Source of the DNA: Porphyromonadaceae bacterium H1
GTDB lineage: Bacteria > Bacteroidota > Bacteroidia > Bacteroidales > Paludibacteraceae
DNA length: 64,000 bases
Reading direction: 5' to 3'
NCBI GenBank assembly: GCA_001653155.1
Contig: BDEJ01000043.1
Coordinates: forward strand, 48,850 to 112,849
Position 1 is the first letter of the stretch. Each line of letters begins with the position of its first letter. Below are positions 53,640-63,988 of the stretch, one piece after another. The notes beneath the pieces were generated by a model. That model was not told where the DNA came from. It saw only the letters and a list, made by a program, of their open reading frames with translations, and made no database searches. The translations under genes were made by a program, and so were the position numbers.

Positions 53640-54317
53640 ATGTGGTTAATCGACTCTTCCATCGGGCGAAAACTCATCATGAGCATCTCCGGAGTTTTCC
53701 TCGTATTGTTTCTCATCTTCCATAGCCTGATGAACTTCACGGTGATTCTCTCTCCTGAGACTTACAATCTTATTTGCGAAATTTTAGGAGCCAACTGGTA
53801 TGCCATCGTAGGGACATTATTACTTGCCGGAGGTTTTGTAGTTCACATACTATATGCGACCTACCTAACCATACTCAACCTCCGTGCGCGAGGCCGAAAC
53901 CGCTACGCCATCAGCGATAAGCAGGAAGGTGTTTCATGGGCCTCTCAAAACATGTATGTACTGGGCATCATCATTGTAGGCTTTCTGCTTATGCACATGT
54001 ATCACTTTTGGTACAAAATGCAATTTGCCGAGCTGACAGGCATTCAAACCGGCATGTTTGATCCGCACGACGGAGCGGCCTATGTAAGCGAGCTGTTCAG
54101 CAACTGGATTTATTGCGTCATATACATAGTATGGCTAATCGCACTGTGGTTCCACCTGACACATGGCGTATGGAGCTCATTACACACATTAGGACTGAAC
54201 AACAAAACATGGATGCCCCGCGTAAAAGTAATAGGCAACATTGTTTCCACTCTTGTTGTGCTCTTGTTTATGGCAGTGCCCGTTTATTACCTCTTTGCAA
54301 ACCTGATTTGTTGCTAA
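53640..54317 (+). CDS. frdC: Succinate dehydrogenase/fumarate reductase cytochrome b subunit
   Basis: The 225-residue membrane subunit has five hydrophobic helices and several His residues suitable for two hemes (IFHSLMNF near 27, VVHILYATY near 67, LMHMYHFWYK near 119, LWFHLTHGVWSSLHTLG near 168). It resembles the diheme cytochrome b subunit of the Wolinella/Bacteroides type. It anchors the FrdAB dimer and passes electrons from menaquinol. First gene of frdCAB. Confidence 0.94.
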   Translation: MWLIDSSIGRKLIMSISGVFLVLFLIFHSLMNFTVILSPETYNLICEILGANWYAIVGTLLLAGGFVVHILYATYLTILNLRARGRNRYAISDKQEGVSWASQNMYVLGIIIVGFLLMHMYHFWYKMQFAELTGIQTGMFDPHDGAAYVSELFSNWIYCVIYIVWLIALWFHLTHGVWSSLHTLGLNNKTWMPRVKVIGNIVSTLVVLLFMAVPVYYLFANLICC

Positions 54318-54345
54318 TACTAACGCTAATAAAGAATTTTGAACC

Positions 54346-56346
54346 ATGGCTAAAATAGAAGAATCTGCAACGACAGAACAAGTTACGACAGAACAACGTA
54401 TTATTACAGTTCAAGATGCCAAAATACCGGAAGGGCCTTTGGCTGAAAAATGGACACGCTATAAATCAAGCCAGAAGCTTGTAAACCCGGCCAACAAACG
54501 CCGTCTGGATGTTATTGTGGTAGGAACCGGATTGGCCGGAGCATCAGCCGCGGCTTCATTGGCCGAAATGGGCTTTAATGTTCTGAACTTCTGTATACAG
54601 GACTCTCCTCGCCGAGCACACTCCATCGCAGCTCAGGGAGGAATAAATGCGGCGAAGAACTACCAAAACGACGGAGACTCAATCTACCGTCTTTTCTACG
54701 ATACAATTAAAGGAGGAGACTACCGTGCTCGTGAAGCCAACGTATATCGACTGGCCGAGGTCTCAAACGACATCATCGACCAATGTGTCGCACAAGGAGT
54801 TCCTTTCGCTCGCGAATACGGAGGATTACTGGATAACCGCTCTTTCGGAGGGGCACAGGTTTCGCGTACTTTCTACGCGAAAGGTCAAACCGGACAACAG
54901 CTCTTATTGGGAGCCTATTCCGCTCTAAGCCGTCAAATAGGCAAAGGAAGCGTGAAACTCTTCCCGCGCTACGAGATGATGGATGTAGTCATTGTAGACG
55001 GACGCGCCCGGGGTATTATCGCCCGCAACCTTGTAACCGGAAAACTGGAGCGCTTCTCGGCACACGCCGTAGTAGTAGGTACCGGAGGTTATGGAAATGC
55101 CTTCTTCCTATCGACCAATGCAATGGCATCGAACGGTTCGGCAGCCATACAAATGTATAAAAAAGGAGCCTACTTTGCGAATCCTGCCTACGCTCAGATA
55201 CACCCGACCTGTATTCCGGTCCACGGCGATTACCAGTCAAAGCTGACCCTGATGTCCGAGTCCTTACGTAACGACGGACGGATTTGGGTTCCTAAAAAGA
55301 AAGAAGACGCCGAGGCCATTCGTGCAGGCAAGCTGAAACCTACCGAAATAAAAGAAGAAGATCGCGACTACTACCTTGAACGTCGTTATCCGGCTTTCGG
55401 TAACTTGGTACCTCGCGACGTGGCTTCACGCGCAGCAAAAGAACGATGCGATGCCGGATACGGTGTCGGTAACACCGGTCTGGCTGTTTATCTGGACTTT
55501 TCAGATGCCATCAAGCGCTTGGGCGAGGATGTTGTCCGCGCACGCTACGGCAACCTCTTCCAGATGTATGAAAAAATTGTAGACGACAACCCCTATAAAA
55601 CACCTATGATGATTTATCCCGCCATCCACTATACCATGGGGGGAATTTGGGTTGACTACGAACTGCAAACATCCGTTAAAGGTTTGTTCTGCATCGGTGA
55701 AGCGAACTTCTCCGACCACGGCGCGAACCGTCTGGGTGCATCTGCACTCATGCAGGGCTTAGCCGATGGATATTTCATCCTTCCCTATACGATCCAAAAC
55801 TACTTGGCCGACCAAATTCAAGTTCCTCGACTCAGCACCGATGCCCCCGAATTCCTCGAAGCTCTCAAAGCCGTGGATGAGAAAATCAATAAGCTGATGA
55901 AAATACAGGGCGAACGCTCCGTAGATTCAATACATCGGGAGTTAGGCTTGGTAATGTGGGATTTCGTCGGTATGGGACGCACCAAGGAAGGCCTCGAAAC
56001 CGCTCTCGAAAGAATTAAAGAGATCCGCAACGAGTTCTGGAACAAAGTATATATTCCCGGCAAGTCGCAAGACTTTAACGTGGAATTGGAGAAAGCCATT
56101 CGCTTGGCGGACTTTATCGAAATAGGCGAACTAATGGCACGAGATGCTCTGATGCGTGAAGAGTCCTGTGGAGGACACTTCCGGGAAGAATACCAAACTC
56201 CCGACGGGGAAGCCCTGCGAAACGACGAGGACTTCTCGTTTGCATCGTGCTGGAAATACACCGGTGAGGGCAAAGAGCCCGAATTATGGAAAGAACCTCT
56301 GGAGTACGAATTCGTTAAACGTCAACAACGTAACTACAAAGCCTAA
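54346..56346 (+). CDS. frdA: Fumarate reductase/succinate dehydrogenase flavoprotein subunit
   Basis: The 666-residue subunit carries covalent FAD. The FAD-binding loop is [20 protein letters not shown] near 55, and the His that takes FAD is in [11 protein letters not shown] near 89. Substrate residues are in [16 protein letters not shown] near 284 and [15 protein letters not shown] near 362, with [28 protein letters not shown] near 425. The long N-terminal lead (1-45) is usual in this Bacteroidetes form. It reduces fumarate to succinate, the end step of the pathway fed by pckA and mdh. Confidence 0.97.
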   Translation: MAKIEESATTEQVTTEQRIITVQDAKIPEGPLAEKWTRYKSSQKLVNPANKRRLDVIVVGTGLAGASAAASLAEMGFNVLNFCIQDSPRRAHSIAAQGGINAAKNYQNDGDSIYRLFYDTIKGGDYRAREANVYRLAEVSNDIIDQCVAQGVPFAREYGGLLDNRSFGGAQVSRTFYAKGQTGQQLLLGAYSALSRQIGKGSVKLFPRYEMMDVVIVDGRARGIIARNLVTGKLERFSAHAVVVGTGGYGNAFFLSTNAMASNGSAAIQMYKKGAYFANPAYAQIHPTCIPVHGDYQSKLTLMSESLRNDGRIWVPKKKEDAEAIRAGKLKPTEIKEEDRDYYLERRYPAFGNLVPRDVASRAAKERCDAGYGVGNTGLAVYLDFSDAIKRLGEDVVRARYGNLFQMYEKIVDDNPYKTPMMIYPAIHYTMGGIWVDYELQTSVKGLFCIGEANFSDHGANRLGASALMQGLADGYFILPYTIQNYLADQIQVPRLSTDAPEFLEALKAVDEKINKLMKIQGERSVDSIHRELGLVMWDFVGMGRTKEGLETALERIKEIRNEFWNKVYIPGKSQDFNVELEKAIRLADFIEIGELMARDALMREESCGGHFREEYQTPDGEALRNDEDFSFASCWKYTGEGKEPELWKEPLEYEFVKRQQRNYKA

Positions 56347-56376
56347 AAAGCTTCGGGAGAATAAAATACAAACCCT

Positions 56377-56418
56377 GATCAAGCCGCCGACGAGCCAAAG
56401 GCAGTGGGCAGCTTGATC
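56377..56418 (+). repeat. Hairpin between frdA and frdB
   Basis: GATCAAGC (56377-56384) pairs with GCTTGATC (56411-56418), with further G/C pairing inside. It lies 16 bp before the frdB start and may stabilise or cut the message. Confidence 0.45.
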
Positions 56419-56433
56419 TTCACTCAAAAAACA

Positions 56434-57189
56434 ATGGAAAAGAGTATCAATTTAACGCTTAAAGTTTGGCGGCAGGCAAGTCCGACAGCAAAAGGAAAAT
56501 TTGAAACATATTCATTAAAAAATATATCCACCGATGCCTCCTTTCTTGAGATGATGGATATCCTCAATGAACAACTGGTAAAGGAGCACAAAGAGCCTGT
56601 AGCCTTCGATCACGACTGTCGCGAAGGCATCTGCGGCATGTGCAGTCTCTACATCAATGGACACCCCCACGGACCTGATGGAGAAATAACGACATGCCAG
56701 TTACACATGCGTAATTTTCACGACGGACAAACCATCACTATCGAGCCCTGGCGCTCAGCTGCTTTCCCCGTTATCAAAGACTTGGTGGTAGACCGCGGTG
56801 CCTTCGATAAAATTATTCAAGCAGGAGGCTTCGTATCGGTCAATACCGGTGGAGTGCCCGACGGAAATGCAATCCCAATTCCTAAAGATAAAGCGGACGA
56901 AGCTATGGATGCAGCCTCTTGTATCGGATGTGGCGCCTGCGTGGCTGCGTGCAAAAACGGATCAGCCATGCTCTTCCTCTCAGCCAAAGTGAGCCAACTG
57001 GCTTTGCTGCCTCAAGGTAAAGTGGAAGCAGCCCGACGCGCCAAGGCTATGGTTGCAAAAATGGATGAACTCGGCTTTGGAAACTGTACCAATACCGGGG
57101 CTTGCGAAGCCGAATGTCCTAAAAACGTTTCGCTTTCAAACATTGCCCGCCTGAACCGCGAATTTTTGAAAGCCAAATTTAAAGATTAA
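56434..57189 (+). CDS. frdB: Fumarate reductase/succinate dehydrogenase iron-sulfur subunit
   Basis: Starting at [14 protein letters not shown] gives 251 residues; an earlier in-frame ATG overlaps the intergenic hairpin and adds an unusual lead. The [2Fe-2S] ligands are in [15 protein letters not shown] near 60-75 with CQLH near 90. The [4Fe-4S]/[3Fe-4S] ligands are in [11 protein letters not shown] near 160 and [14 protein letters not shown] near 215. It carries electrons between FrdC and FrdA. Confidence 0.96.
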   Translation: MEKSINLTLKVWRQASPTAKGKFETYSLKNISTDASFLEMMDILNEQLVKEHKEPVAFDHDCREGICGMCSLYINGHPHGPDGEITTCQLHMRNFHDGQTITIEPWRSAAFPVIKDLVVDRGAFDKIIQAGGFVSVNTGGVPDGNAIPIPKDKADEAMDAASCIGCGACVAACKNGSAMLFLSAKVSQLALLPQGKVEAARRAKAMVAKMDELGFGNCTNTGACEAECPKNVSLSNIARLNREFLKAKFKD

Positions 57190-57208
57190 CTGCCGCTTCA
57201 GAAGAAAT

Positions 57209-57250
57209 GAAAAGCGCAAGGGAATAATTTCTCTTGCGCTTTTCATTTTT
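57209..57250 (+). terminator. Terminator of frdCAB
   Basis: GAAAAGCGCAAG (57209-57220) pairs with CTTGCGCTTTTC (57233-57244), 12 bp, followed by ATTTTT. It starts 20 bp after the frdB stop. Confidence 0.8.
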
Positions 57251-57253
57251 GCA

Positions 57254-57287
57254 AATAAAAAAAGCTGCCTTTCAACAAGGCAGCTTT
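57254..57287 (-). terminator. Terminator of the flavodoxin gene
   Basis: AAAGCTGCCTT (57261-57271) and AAGGCAGCTTT (57277-57287) form an 11-bp stem with a five-base loop. On the minus strand it runs into seven Ts. It lies 28 bp after the flavodoxin stop. Confidence 0.85.
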
Positions 57288-57315
57288 ATGTCAATATTAT
57301 TACGTTTAAATTGGC

Positions 57316-57822
57316 TTAGAACGAAGCGCTGATTTGATCTACCCAAGCAGCAATACGGCTGTCGGTTTGATCGCTTTCATTATCTTCATCCAAGGCCAAG
57401 CCAACAAATTCATCGCCTTCCACAGCAGTAGAAGCGTCGAAAGTGTAATCGCTAGCAGCTACACGACCTACCAGATTGGCTCCGCTATCTTTTACAGCTG
57501 CATACAAGCTTCCCATACCATCAACAAAAGTATCGGAATAAGAAGCAGAGTCACCAAGACCGAAAAGAGCCACTGTTTTACCGGAGAGATCAGCTTTCTT
57601 GAGCTGAGAAACAAAACCGTCCCAATCGTCTTGTAAATCTCCCAAACCCATTGTGGAAGTACCCAAAATCAAGCCGGAATAATCTTTCAAATCATCAGCC
57701 GATTTAAGTTTCGCAACATCAATAACACTTACGTCTTTTCCTGATAGTTTAGCAGCTATTTTTTCTGCTACAGATGCGGTGTTGTCCGTAGACGACCCGT
57801 AAATAATTGCAATTTTTCCCAT
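57316..57822 (-). CDS. fldA: Flavodoxin
   Basis: The 168-residue protein is a long-chain flavodoxin. The FMN phosphate loop is YGSSTDNTASVAEKIA near residue 8, with LILGTSTMGLGDLQDDW near 51 and LFGLGDSASYSDTFVDGM near 87 around the isoalloxazine ring. It carries low-potential electrons, likely in place of ferredoxin under iron limitation. A -7 candidate (57914-57921) is upstream and a terminator follows. Confidence 0.95.
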   Translation of the reverse strand: MGKIAIIYGSSTDNTASVAEKIAAKLSGKDVSVIDVAKLKSADDLKDYSGLILGTSTMGLGDLQDDWDGFVSQLKKADLSGKTVALFGLGDSASYSDTFVDGMGSLYAAVKDSGANLVGRVAASDYTFDASTAVEGDEFVGLALDEDNESDQTDSRIAAWVDQISASF

Positions 57823-58149
57823 GTGTGTAATGTAATTAAAAATAAATAATCGCTTTATAAATATTCCGGTGCTTTTTTCGACCGGTCATATCTTCCCAAT
57901 AAAAATAAAATCACAAATATATGTATAATAAACTTGGATTTCGATACCTAATTATAGGGATATTTTAGCCCCTTCGGGCAGTCAAAAGAATATATTTCGG
58001 AACAACAGAATCCAAAACAAATTCGGGAGCAAGGACTTGCCTCGATTTACTAAGATACCTATTTATTGGGATAAAAACAAAACGGCGCGAATTTTCAACG
58101 CCGCTTTGCTATTATTCACAAAAACTGCTGTGAGTCAAGAGAAAACTCC
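57823..58149. other. 327-bp intergenic region: fldA promoter, gapA terminator
   Basis: On the minus strand TATATTTG (57914-57921) is a -7 candidate for fldA without a clear TTG. A short hairpin, CGGCG (58083-58087) with CGCCG (58099-58103), followed on the minus strand by a T-rich run, is the probable gapA terminator. Nothing else is recognised. Confidence 0.5.
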
Positions 58150-59157
<1,008 letters not shown>

Positions 59158-59184
59158 TTATAGTTTTAATTTTATAATCACCCG

Positions 59185-59215
59185 CAAATTTACAAAAATC
59201 CACAGGAACGACAAA
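59185..59215 (-). promoter_or_regulatory. Promoter of gapA
   Basis: On the minus strand TTTG (59212-59215), 19 bp, TAAATTTG (59185-59192): a full match. The leader is about 30 nt. Confidence 0.8.
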
Positions 59216-59374
59216 AAACCAGCTGTTTAAATTATACTATTTTCGAAAAGAGGGAAAACACAACAAGAGAACCTGCTTCTTTTTGAGAGAAGAGCAGCGG
59301 GCGACAAGAAATTCCACCGAGACAATGCCGGCAGATGTCGAAAAAGGAGGGAGTTCCTCAATAAAGGGAAAGAG

Positions 59375-59590
59375 CTAAGACTCTTCTTCCTTCTTCTTAT
59401 GCGTATTTATACCAAACAAGGTGTACAAGGGACAAAAGCCGATAATAGCAACAATCGTAAGGAAAAGAGCCAAAACCACCAATATGATACCGGGAATGCC
59501 CGTAACCACATTTTGCCCGAACAGAAGGATACATACCGCTGCAAGGACGAGCCGGATTACGCGATCAGTCATGCCTACATTTGTTTTCAT
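59375..59590 (-). CDS. DUF2892 (YgaP-like) small membrane protein
   Basis: The 71-residue protein has the DUF2892 pattern: MKTNVGMTDRVIRLVLAAVCI, then IPGIILVVLALFLTIVAIIGFCPLYTLFGI, with two membrane helices and a charged tail (KKKEEES). In other proteins this domain accompanies a rhodanese (YgaP); here it stands alone. Function is unknown. Confidence 0.88.
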   Translation of the reverse strand: MKTNVGMTDRVIRLVLAAVCILLFGQNVVTGIPGIILVVLALFLTIVAIIGFCPLYTLFGINTHKKKEEES

Positions 59591-59663
59591 AATACTAACG
59601 TTTTAATGAATAGATACATATAGAACGCTCTCAGAGGGGAGAGAGCCTATTTAAGGCAACAAA

Positions 59664-59681
59664 GGCAAAAATATATTTGCC
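59664..59681. promoter_or_regulatory. Symmetric site with overlapping -7 elements on both strands
   Basis: GGCAAA (59664-59669), six bases, TTTGCC (59676-59681). The minus strand reads TATTTTTG (59666-59673), the plus strand TATATTTG (59672-59679); both fit TAnnTTTG. It lies between the divergent DUF2892 and DUF3127 genes and could serve both or bind a regulator. Confidence 0.4.
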
Positions 59682-59756
59682 AACGAAGTTAAACATTATC
59701 TCACGAATAGCCAAACAAATTAACTCAAAAGTTTTCGTTGCTTCGGTTTTCTTCAT

Positions 59757-59764
59757 TATCTTTG
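59757..59764 (+). promoter_or_regulatory. -7 element of the DUF3127-mnmE operon
   Basis: TATCTTTG fits the consensus, 35 bp before the start codon. The nearest TTG (59738-59740) is only 16 bp away, so the -33 element is weak. Confidence 0.5.
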
Positions 59765-59799
59765 CTTCTCATAAACACATTTAAAACTTAATTAAACTC

Positions 59800-60171
59800 A
59801 TGGAGATTTCCGGAAAAATTATTGCTGCGCTGCCCTTAGCCTCCGGAGAAGGCAAAAATGGCACGTGGCGCTCACAAGACTACGTATTGGAAACTTTCGA
59901 CCAGTATCCTAAAAAAGTCTGCTTCAACTTATTCAACGATAAAATTACGCAATTCCCTCTTGCCATCGGAGACGAGGTTACCGTAAGCTTCGACATAGAC
60001 AGCCGGGAGTATAACGGAAGGTGGTACACAAGCATCAGAGCTTGGCGAGTTGAGAAGAAAAACAACATGCCGAACAGGGCCACTCCACCGGATTTCGAAG
60101 CCCCATTCCCGACAAGCCCTCCTTTCGAAACATCAGCACAAACTAACGAAGAAAGCGATTTGCCTTTTTAA
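59800..60171 (+). CDS. DUF3127 OB-fold-like protein with SSB-type C-terminal tip
   Basis: The 123-residue protein matches the DUF3127 family of Bacteroidetes: a beta-rich N-terminal domain (EISGKIIAALPLASGEGKNGTWRSQDYVLET, VCFNLFNDKITQFPLAIGDEVTVSFDIDSREYNGRWYTSIRAWRV) that looks like an OB fold. A Pro-rich linker (90-110) and an acidic tip EESDLPF follow, like the DDLPF tip of the SSB encoded at 45561. A role in single-stranded DNA or RNA binding is inferred. It is first in a five-gene run ending in mnmE. Confidence 0.8.
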   Translation: MEISGKIIAALPLASGEGKNGTWRSQDYVLETFDQYPKKVCFNLFNDKITQFPLAIGDEVTVSFDIDSREYNGRWYTSIRAWRVEKKNNMPNRATPPDFEAPFPTSPPFETSAQTNEESDLPF

Positions 60172-60206
60172 AATCGGCGTTCGCAAAGGAATAAAAACAG
60201 AGCCCG

Positions 60207-60812
60207 ATGAAAAAAGCGGAATCAGAAACAATAAACATCCGATTAATGACCTCGGAAGAGACAAGAGATTGTTGCAAGCATCTGCAAATTGATTACGCTT
60301 TTTATACAATCCCCCGGCTGGGACGACTGCTGCTGGCCTCCACGTCGGTAGGGCTCTGCTATCTAGCTTTTTCGGATTCCGACGAGCTGGTTTTGGAAGA
60401 GATGAGAGCTCTTTTCCCAAAAGCAACAATAAGAGCTCAAAAGAGCGAGCAACAAAGGATTGCCGTAGAACAGCTTAAAAAACAGCATCTTGAGGGCGAA
60501 CAGCAGAAACTGACACTACACCTCAAAGCTTCTGATTTTCAGGCTCAAGTATGGAAAAGCCTATTGCAAATTCGACATGGAAAACTGAAAAGCTACGCAG
60601 AAATAGCCGCAGAAATAGGACTTCCTAAAGCCTGCCGTGCAGTAGGCAGTGCTATTGGTAAAAATCCGGTATCTTGTCTCATCCCCTGCCACCGCGTAGT
60701 ACGAGCGGACGGAAAATACGGCAACTATCACTGGGGCGCCGAGCGAAAAAGAATGCTGATAGAGCAAGAACGCCAAGAAACAGAGGAAACAACAAAAACA
60801 AAAATATTATGA
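60207..60812 (+). CDS. ogt: Methylated-DNA--[protein]-cysteine S-methyltransferase
   Basis: The 201-residue repair protein removes O6-alkyl groups from guanine to its own Cys. The C-terminal domain shows FQAQVWKSLLQIRHGKLKSYAEIA near 111, GLPKACRAVGSAIGKNP near 137, and the active site LIPCHRVVRADGKYGNYHWG near 158. The N-terminal part is the usual less conserved domain. It lies 35 bp after the DUF3127 gene and overlaps the next start by 4 nt. Confidence 0.93.
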   Translation: MKKAESETINIRLMTSEETRDCCKHLQIDYAFYTIPRLGRLLLASTSVGLCYLAFSDSDELVLEEMRALFPKATIRAQKSEQQRIAVEQLKKQHLEGEQQKLTLHLKASDFQAQVWKSLLQIRHGKLKSYAEIAAEIGLPKACRAVGSAIGKNPVSCLIPCHRVVRADGKYGNYHWGAERKRMLIEQERQETEETTKTKIL

Positions 60813-61675
60813 GAACTATACCTCCCTCGGAATTAGTCATCAATGATGATGGCTCAGTATTCCACCTTCACATACGGCCGGATCAGTTGGCCTCAACGGT
60901 CATCCTTGTAGGCGACCCGGCACGCGTAACAGTCGTTGCCAAACATTTCGACCAAGTAGAGTGCGACGTCTCAAATCGAGAATTCCACAGCATAACCGGT
61001 AGCTATAAAGGGAAACGGATCTCTTGTATCTCCCACGGTATCGGGACGGACAATATCGATATTGTGGTAACGGAGCTGGACGCGTTAGCCAACATCGACT
61101 TCACAACACGTCGGGTCAAAGAGCAGCAGCAGAGACTGACCCTCGTACGCTTGGGAACATCCGGAGGACTACAGGATATAGCTCCGGTAGGTTCCTTTGT
61201 CGTTGCAAAATACTCAATGGGATTCGACGGCCTGCTTAACTTCTACAAAACGCCCGATGGACTTTTGGAAGAGGACTTCGAAGAAGCCTTCTGCAAACAT
61301 ACAAACTGGTCGAAACGCCTGCCGGCGCCCTATGTAGTAAAAGCAGATGAAGAGTTGGTCGAGCGTATCGGACACGATATGATAAAAGGAATAACTATTG
61401 CCGCTCCGGGATTTTATGGACCGCAAGGACGCTATGTACGCGCCGAACCGGCATTCCCCAACTTGAATGAAAAGATACGGACATTCAAACACAAAGGAGA
61501 ACTAATAACCAACTTCGAAATGGAAAGCTCGGCTTTAGCGGGGCTGGGAAAGCTTCTTGGACACAAAGCCATGACGGTCTGCGCCATTATTGCCGGGCGT
61601 GTAACACACAATATGAACACCAACTACAAGGCATCAATTGAAGATCTCATCAAAATTGTTCTGGATCGGATATAA
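60809..61675 (+). CDS. Nucleoside (uridine) phosphorylase-like enzyme
   Basis: The 288-residue protein starts at MRTIPPSELVINDDG (ATGA overlap with ogt); a longer frame reaches into ogt and is rejected. It belongs to the PNP/UDP phosphorylase family: VILVGDPARVTVVAKHFD near 29, SHGIGTDNIDIVVTELDAL near 70, RLGTSGGLQDIAPVGS near 110, and the substrate site NFEMESSALAGLGKLLGHKAMTVCAI near 232. The GDPAR phosphate site and EMES ribose site fit uridine phosphorylase best. It splits a nucleoside with phosphate. Confidence 0.85.
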   Translation: MRTIPPSELVINDDGSVFHLHIRPDQLASTVILVGDPARVTVVAKHFDQVECDVSNREFHSITGSYKGKRISCISHGIGTDNIDIVVTELDALANIDFTTRRVKEQQQRLTLVRLGTSGGLQDIAPVGSFVVAKYSMGFDGLLNFYKTPDGLLEEDFEEAFCKHTNWSKRLPAPYVVKADEELVERIGHDMIKGITIAAPGFYGPQGRYVRAEPAFPNLNEKIRTFKHKGELITNFEMESSALAGLGKLLGHKAMTVCAIIAGRVTHNMNTNYKASIEDLIKIVLDRI

Positions 61676-61722
61676 GCCTTGAATCCAAGTTATTCGTAAG
61701 CAAAACAAAACACGATCACCCT

Positions 61723-62349
61723 ATGCACAAGAGAACCTTATTCAAGAATTCGGACTGGCTTTTACTGCGTGCCATCATTGCTATATCCGCCGGCATTCTG
61801 CTTTTCATAAAACCGGACTTATTGGCCCAAAGTGTAATCTTAGGTGTCGGTGTTCTGTTTATTTTATTCGGAATTGCCTTCCTGCTCATTTCCGGAAGAA
61901 AGAACCAGAGAAGCACGGTTTTTTACTTTGTCGCTTCGGGATCAATAGCAGCAATAATTTCAGGAGTAATACTGATTATTGCATCCGACTTTTTTGCTCG
62001 ATTCTTTATTTTTGTTGTTGGTTTATCGGTAGTTATACTATCTGTTGTGCAGTTTTTCGAAGTTTTTAACATGCGAAAACTGACGCCGCCTCTTTCTGTA
62101 TTTGCCTATCTCAACCCGCTGTTACTTACAGGATTCGGTGTTTTAATCATGCTTAATCCCAGCGGCATACACAACCTGATTGGTTATTTGGCATCTTTTG
62201 CTCTTGTTTACTACGGAATAGCAGGCTGTTTCTTTGCCTTTAAAATACGAAAAGCTCTAAAGAAGCTGCTCAAAACGGAGATCGGAGCATCAACGGATAG
62301 CATAAAAGCAAACCAGGAGGAAACAGACAAAAGCACCTTACATGAATAA
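61723..62349 (+). CDS. DUF308 (HdeD-like) membrane protein
   Basis: The 208-residue protein has six membrane helices in three repeats of the DUF308 unit: WLLLRAIIAISAGILLFIKPDLL at the start, then pairs near 40-60, 65-85, 90-115, 125-145, 150-175, and a polar tail (TEIGASTDSIKANQEETDKS). HdeD of E. coli is the named relative, linked to acid stress; here the function is not known. It overlaps mnmE by 8 nt. Confidence 0.85.
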   Translation: MHKRTLFKNSDWLLLRAIIAISAGILLFIKPDLLAQSVILGVGVLFILFGIAFLLISGRKNQRSTVFYFVASGSIAAIISGVILIIASDFFARFFIFVVGLSVVILSVVQFFEVFNMRKLTPPLSVFAYLNPLLLTGFGVLIMLNPSGIHNLIGYLASFALVYYGIAGCFFAFKIRKALKKLLKTEIGASTDSIKANQEETDKSTLHE

Positions 62350-63727
62350 TATCGTTTGCGCAATCTCTAGCCCTCCGGGAGTTGGAGGCATAGCTGTAAT
62401 ACGGCTTTCCGGATCAGGCTCTATTGAGCTTGTGGACACGGTATTCTGCAAGCCGAATGGAAAAAAGCTCAAACAGCAAGCAGCCAACAGCATCCATTTT
62501 GGAACTATAAAGCAAGGAGAATCCGTTTTAGACGATGTTTTAATAAGTATTTTCCGGGCTCCTCATTCATTTACGGGAGAGGATACTGTGGAAATCTCTT
62601 GCCACGGCTCCACCTATATTCAACAGAGTATTCTGCGTTTGCTGATTGACAAAGGAGCAAGACTTGCCGAAGCCGGCGAATTTACCCGCAGGGCCTTTTT
62701 GAACGGAAAAATGGATTTATCACAGGCAGAAGCTGTTGCAGACCTGATTGCCTCCGAATCGCGGGCTGCTCATCGGATGGCATTAAACCAAATGAGAGGC
62801 GGCTTCTCCGACGAGCTGAAAAAACTCAGAACGGGACTCCTTGATTTCGTATCACTTGTAGAGCTGGAACTTGACTTTAGTGAAGAAGACGTAGAATTTG
62901 CAGATCGTGGACAGCTCAAAGACTTGGCCTCCCGTATTGAAAAAAGAATAGCAGAACTCACACGCTCCTTTCAAATGGGGAATGCCCTGAAAAAAGGCAT
63001 TCCGGTCGCATTGGCAGGCGAAACAAATGCGGGGAAGTCGACCCTGCTGAACACCTTGCTAAACGAAGACCGGGCAATCGTGTCGGAAATACACGGAACC
63101 ACACGCGATGTAATTGAAGAAAGAATATCAATCGAAGGCGTCAGCTTCCGGTTTATCGACACTGCCGGCATTCGCGACACAGAAGACACAATCGAGAAGT
63201 TAGGTATCGAGCGTACTTATCGTAAAATTGAGCAGGCAGACATCGTTCTTTGGGTTATAGACAGCACTCAGGCCAGCGAGCACATCGAATGGCTTACTCA
63301 GCAAATAGCGGAAAAGACCGAAGACAAAAAACTCATACTAGTATTCAACAAAACAGACAAAATCTCCGGCGAAGAGCTGAAGATATTATATCAGCTTTTC
63401 GATCGTTTCAATGTCGAACGCATACATATATCAGCAAAAAAGAAACTCCATATAGCCGACTTGGAAAAAGCCTTGCTCCGCGCAGCACAGCTCCCCGACA
63501 TACAGCCCGGAGATGTGGTGGTAAGCAACGAACGTCACTACGAATCCCTCTCGAAAGCGCTTGTCTCGATACAACGGGTCATCAAGGGAATCGATGAAAA
63601 TATATCGGGAGATTTTCTGTCGCAGGATATCCGCGAGTGTATGAACCACCTTGGAGAAATAACAGGACAAATATCTACCGACGAAATACTCGGCAATATC
63701 TTTTCTAAATTCTGCATCGGCAAGTAA
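62342..63727 (+). CDS. mnmE: tRNA modification GTPase MnmE
   Basis: The 461-residue protein works with MnmG to modify the wobble uridine of several tRNAs. It has the N-terminal folate-binding domain (MNNIVCAISSPPGVGGIAVIRLSG), a helical domain with the inserted G domain: [12 protein letters not shown] near 226, GTTRDVIEE near 250, FIDTAGIRDTEDTIE near 268, NKTD near 337. The C-terminal CIGK motif with the essential Cys is complete. A strong terminator follows 40 bp later. Confidence 0.97.
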   Translation: MNNIVCAISSPPGVGGIAVIRLSGSGSIELVDTVFCKPNGKKLKQQAANSIHFGTIKQGESVLDDVLISIFRAPHSFTGEDTVEISCHGSTYIQQSILRLLIDKGARLAEAGEFTRRAFLNGKMDLSQAEAVADLIASESRAAHRMALNQMRGGFSDELKKLRTGLLDFVSLVELELDFSEEDVEFADRGQLKDLASRIEKRIAELTRSFQMGNALKKGIPVALAGETNAGKSTLLNTLLNEDRAIVSEIHGTTRDVIEERISIEGVSFRFIDTAGIRDTEDTIEKLGIERTYRKIEQADIVLWVIDSTQASEHIEWLTQQIAEKTEDKKLILVFNKTDKISGEELKILYQLFDRFNVERIHISAKKKLHIADLEKALLRAAQLPDIQPGDVVVSNERHYESLSKALVSIQRVIKGIDENISGDFLSQDIRECMNHLGEITGQISTDEILGNIFSKFCIGK

Positions 63728-63767
63728 TCGCTGATTACTAACGATAACAAAACATCACCAAATATCA

Positions 63768-63800
63768 CAAAGGCACTCATAATGAGTGCCTTTTCTTTTA
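63768..63800 (+). terminator. Terminator of the DUF3127-mnmE operon
   Basis: AAAGGCACT (63769-63777) pairs with AGTGCCTTT (63785-63793) around a seven-base loop, followed by a T-rich run. Confidence 0.9.
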
Positions 63801-63849
63801 CCCTTTCTGTTCGTTAGGCATCGTTCGATGCTGTTCTTTCGCTCATTTC

Positions 63850-63869
63850 TGTACCGCATTTGTACCGCA
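63850..63869. repeat. Direct repeat TGTACCGCA x2
   Basis: TGTACCGCA occurs at 63850-63858 and 63861-63869 in a sequence stretch unlike the rest of the window (GC-rich part followed by A/T-rich part). It may mark an element edge or recombinase site; this is a guess. Confidence 0.3.
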
Positions 63870-63947
63870 CGCTCCTCGCCCGCCCGACAGCCCCTCGCGT
63901 ATATACCGAGATGCTGGACAAAGTTGAATATGGTTAAATATGGGGCA

Positions 63948-63977
63948 TTGCTAATTAAATATATATTTATATCTTTG
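63948..63977 (+). promoter_or_regulatory. Promoter of the truncated gene at the right edge
   Basis: TTG (63948-63950), 19 bp, TATCTTTG (63970-63977): full consensus. The next ATG is at 63989, 11 bp away. Confidence 0.65.
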
Positions 63978-63988
63978 TGCAAAAAAAT

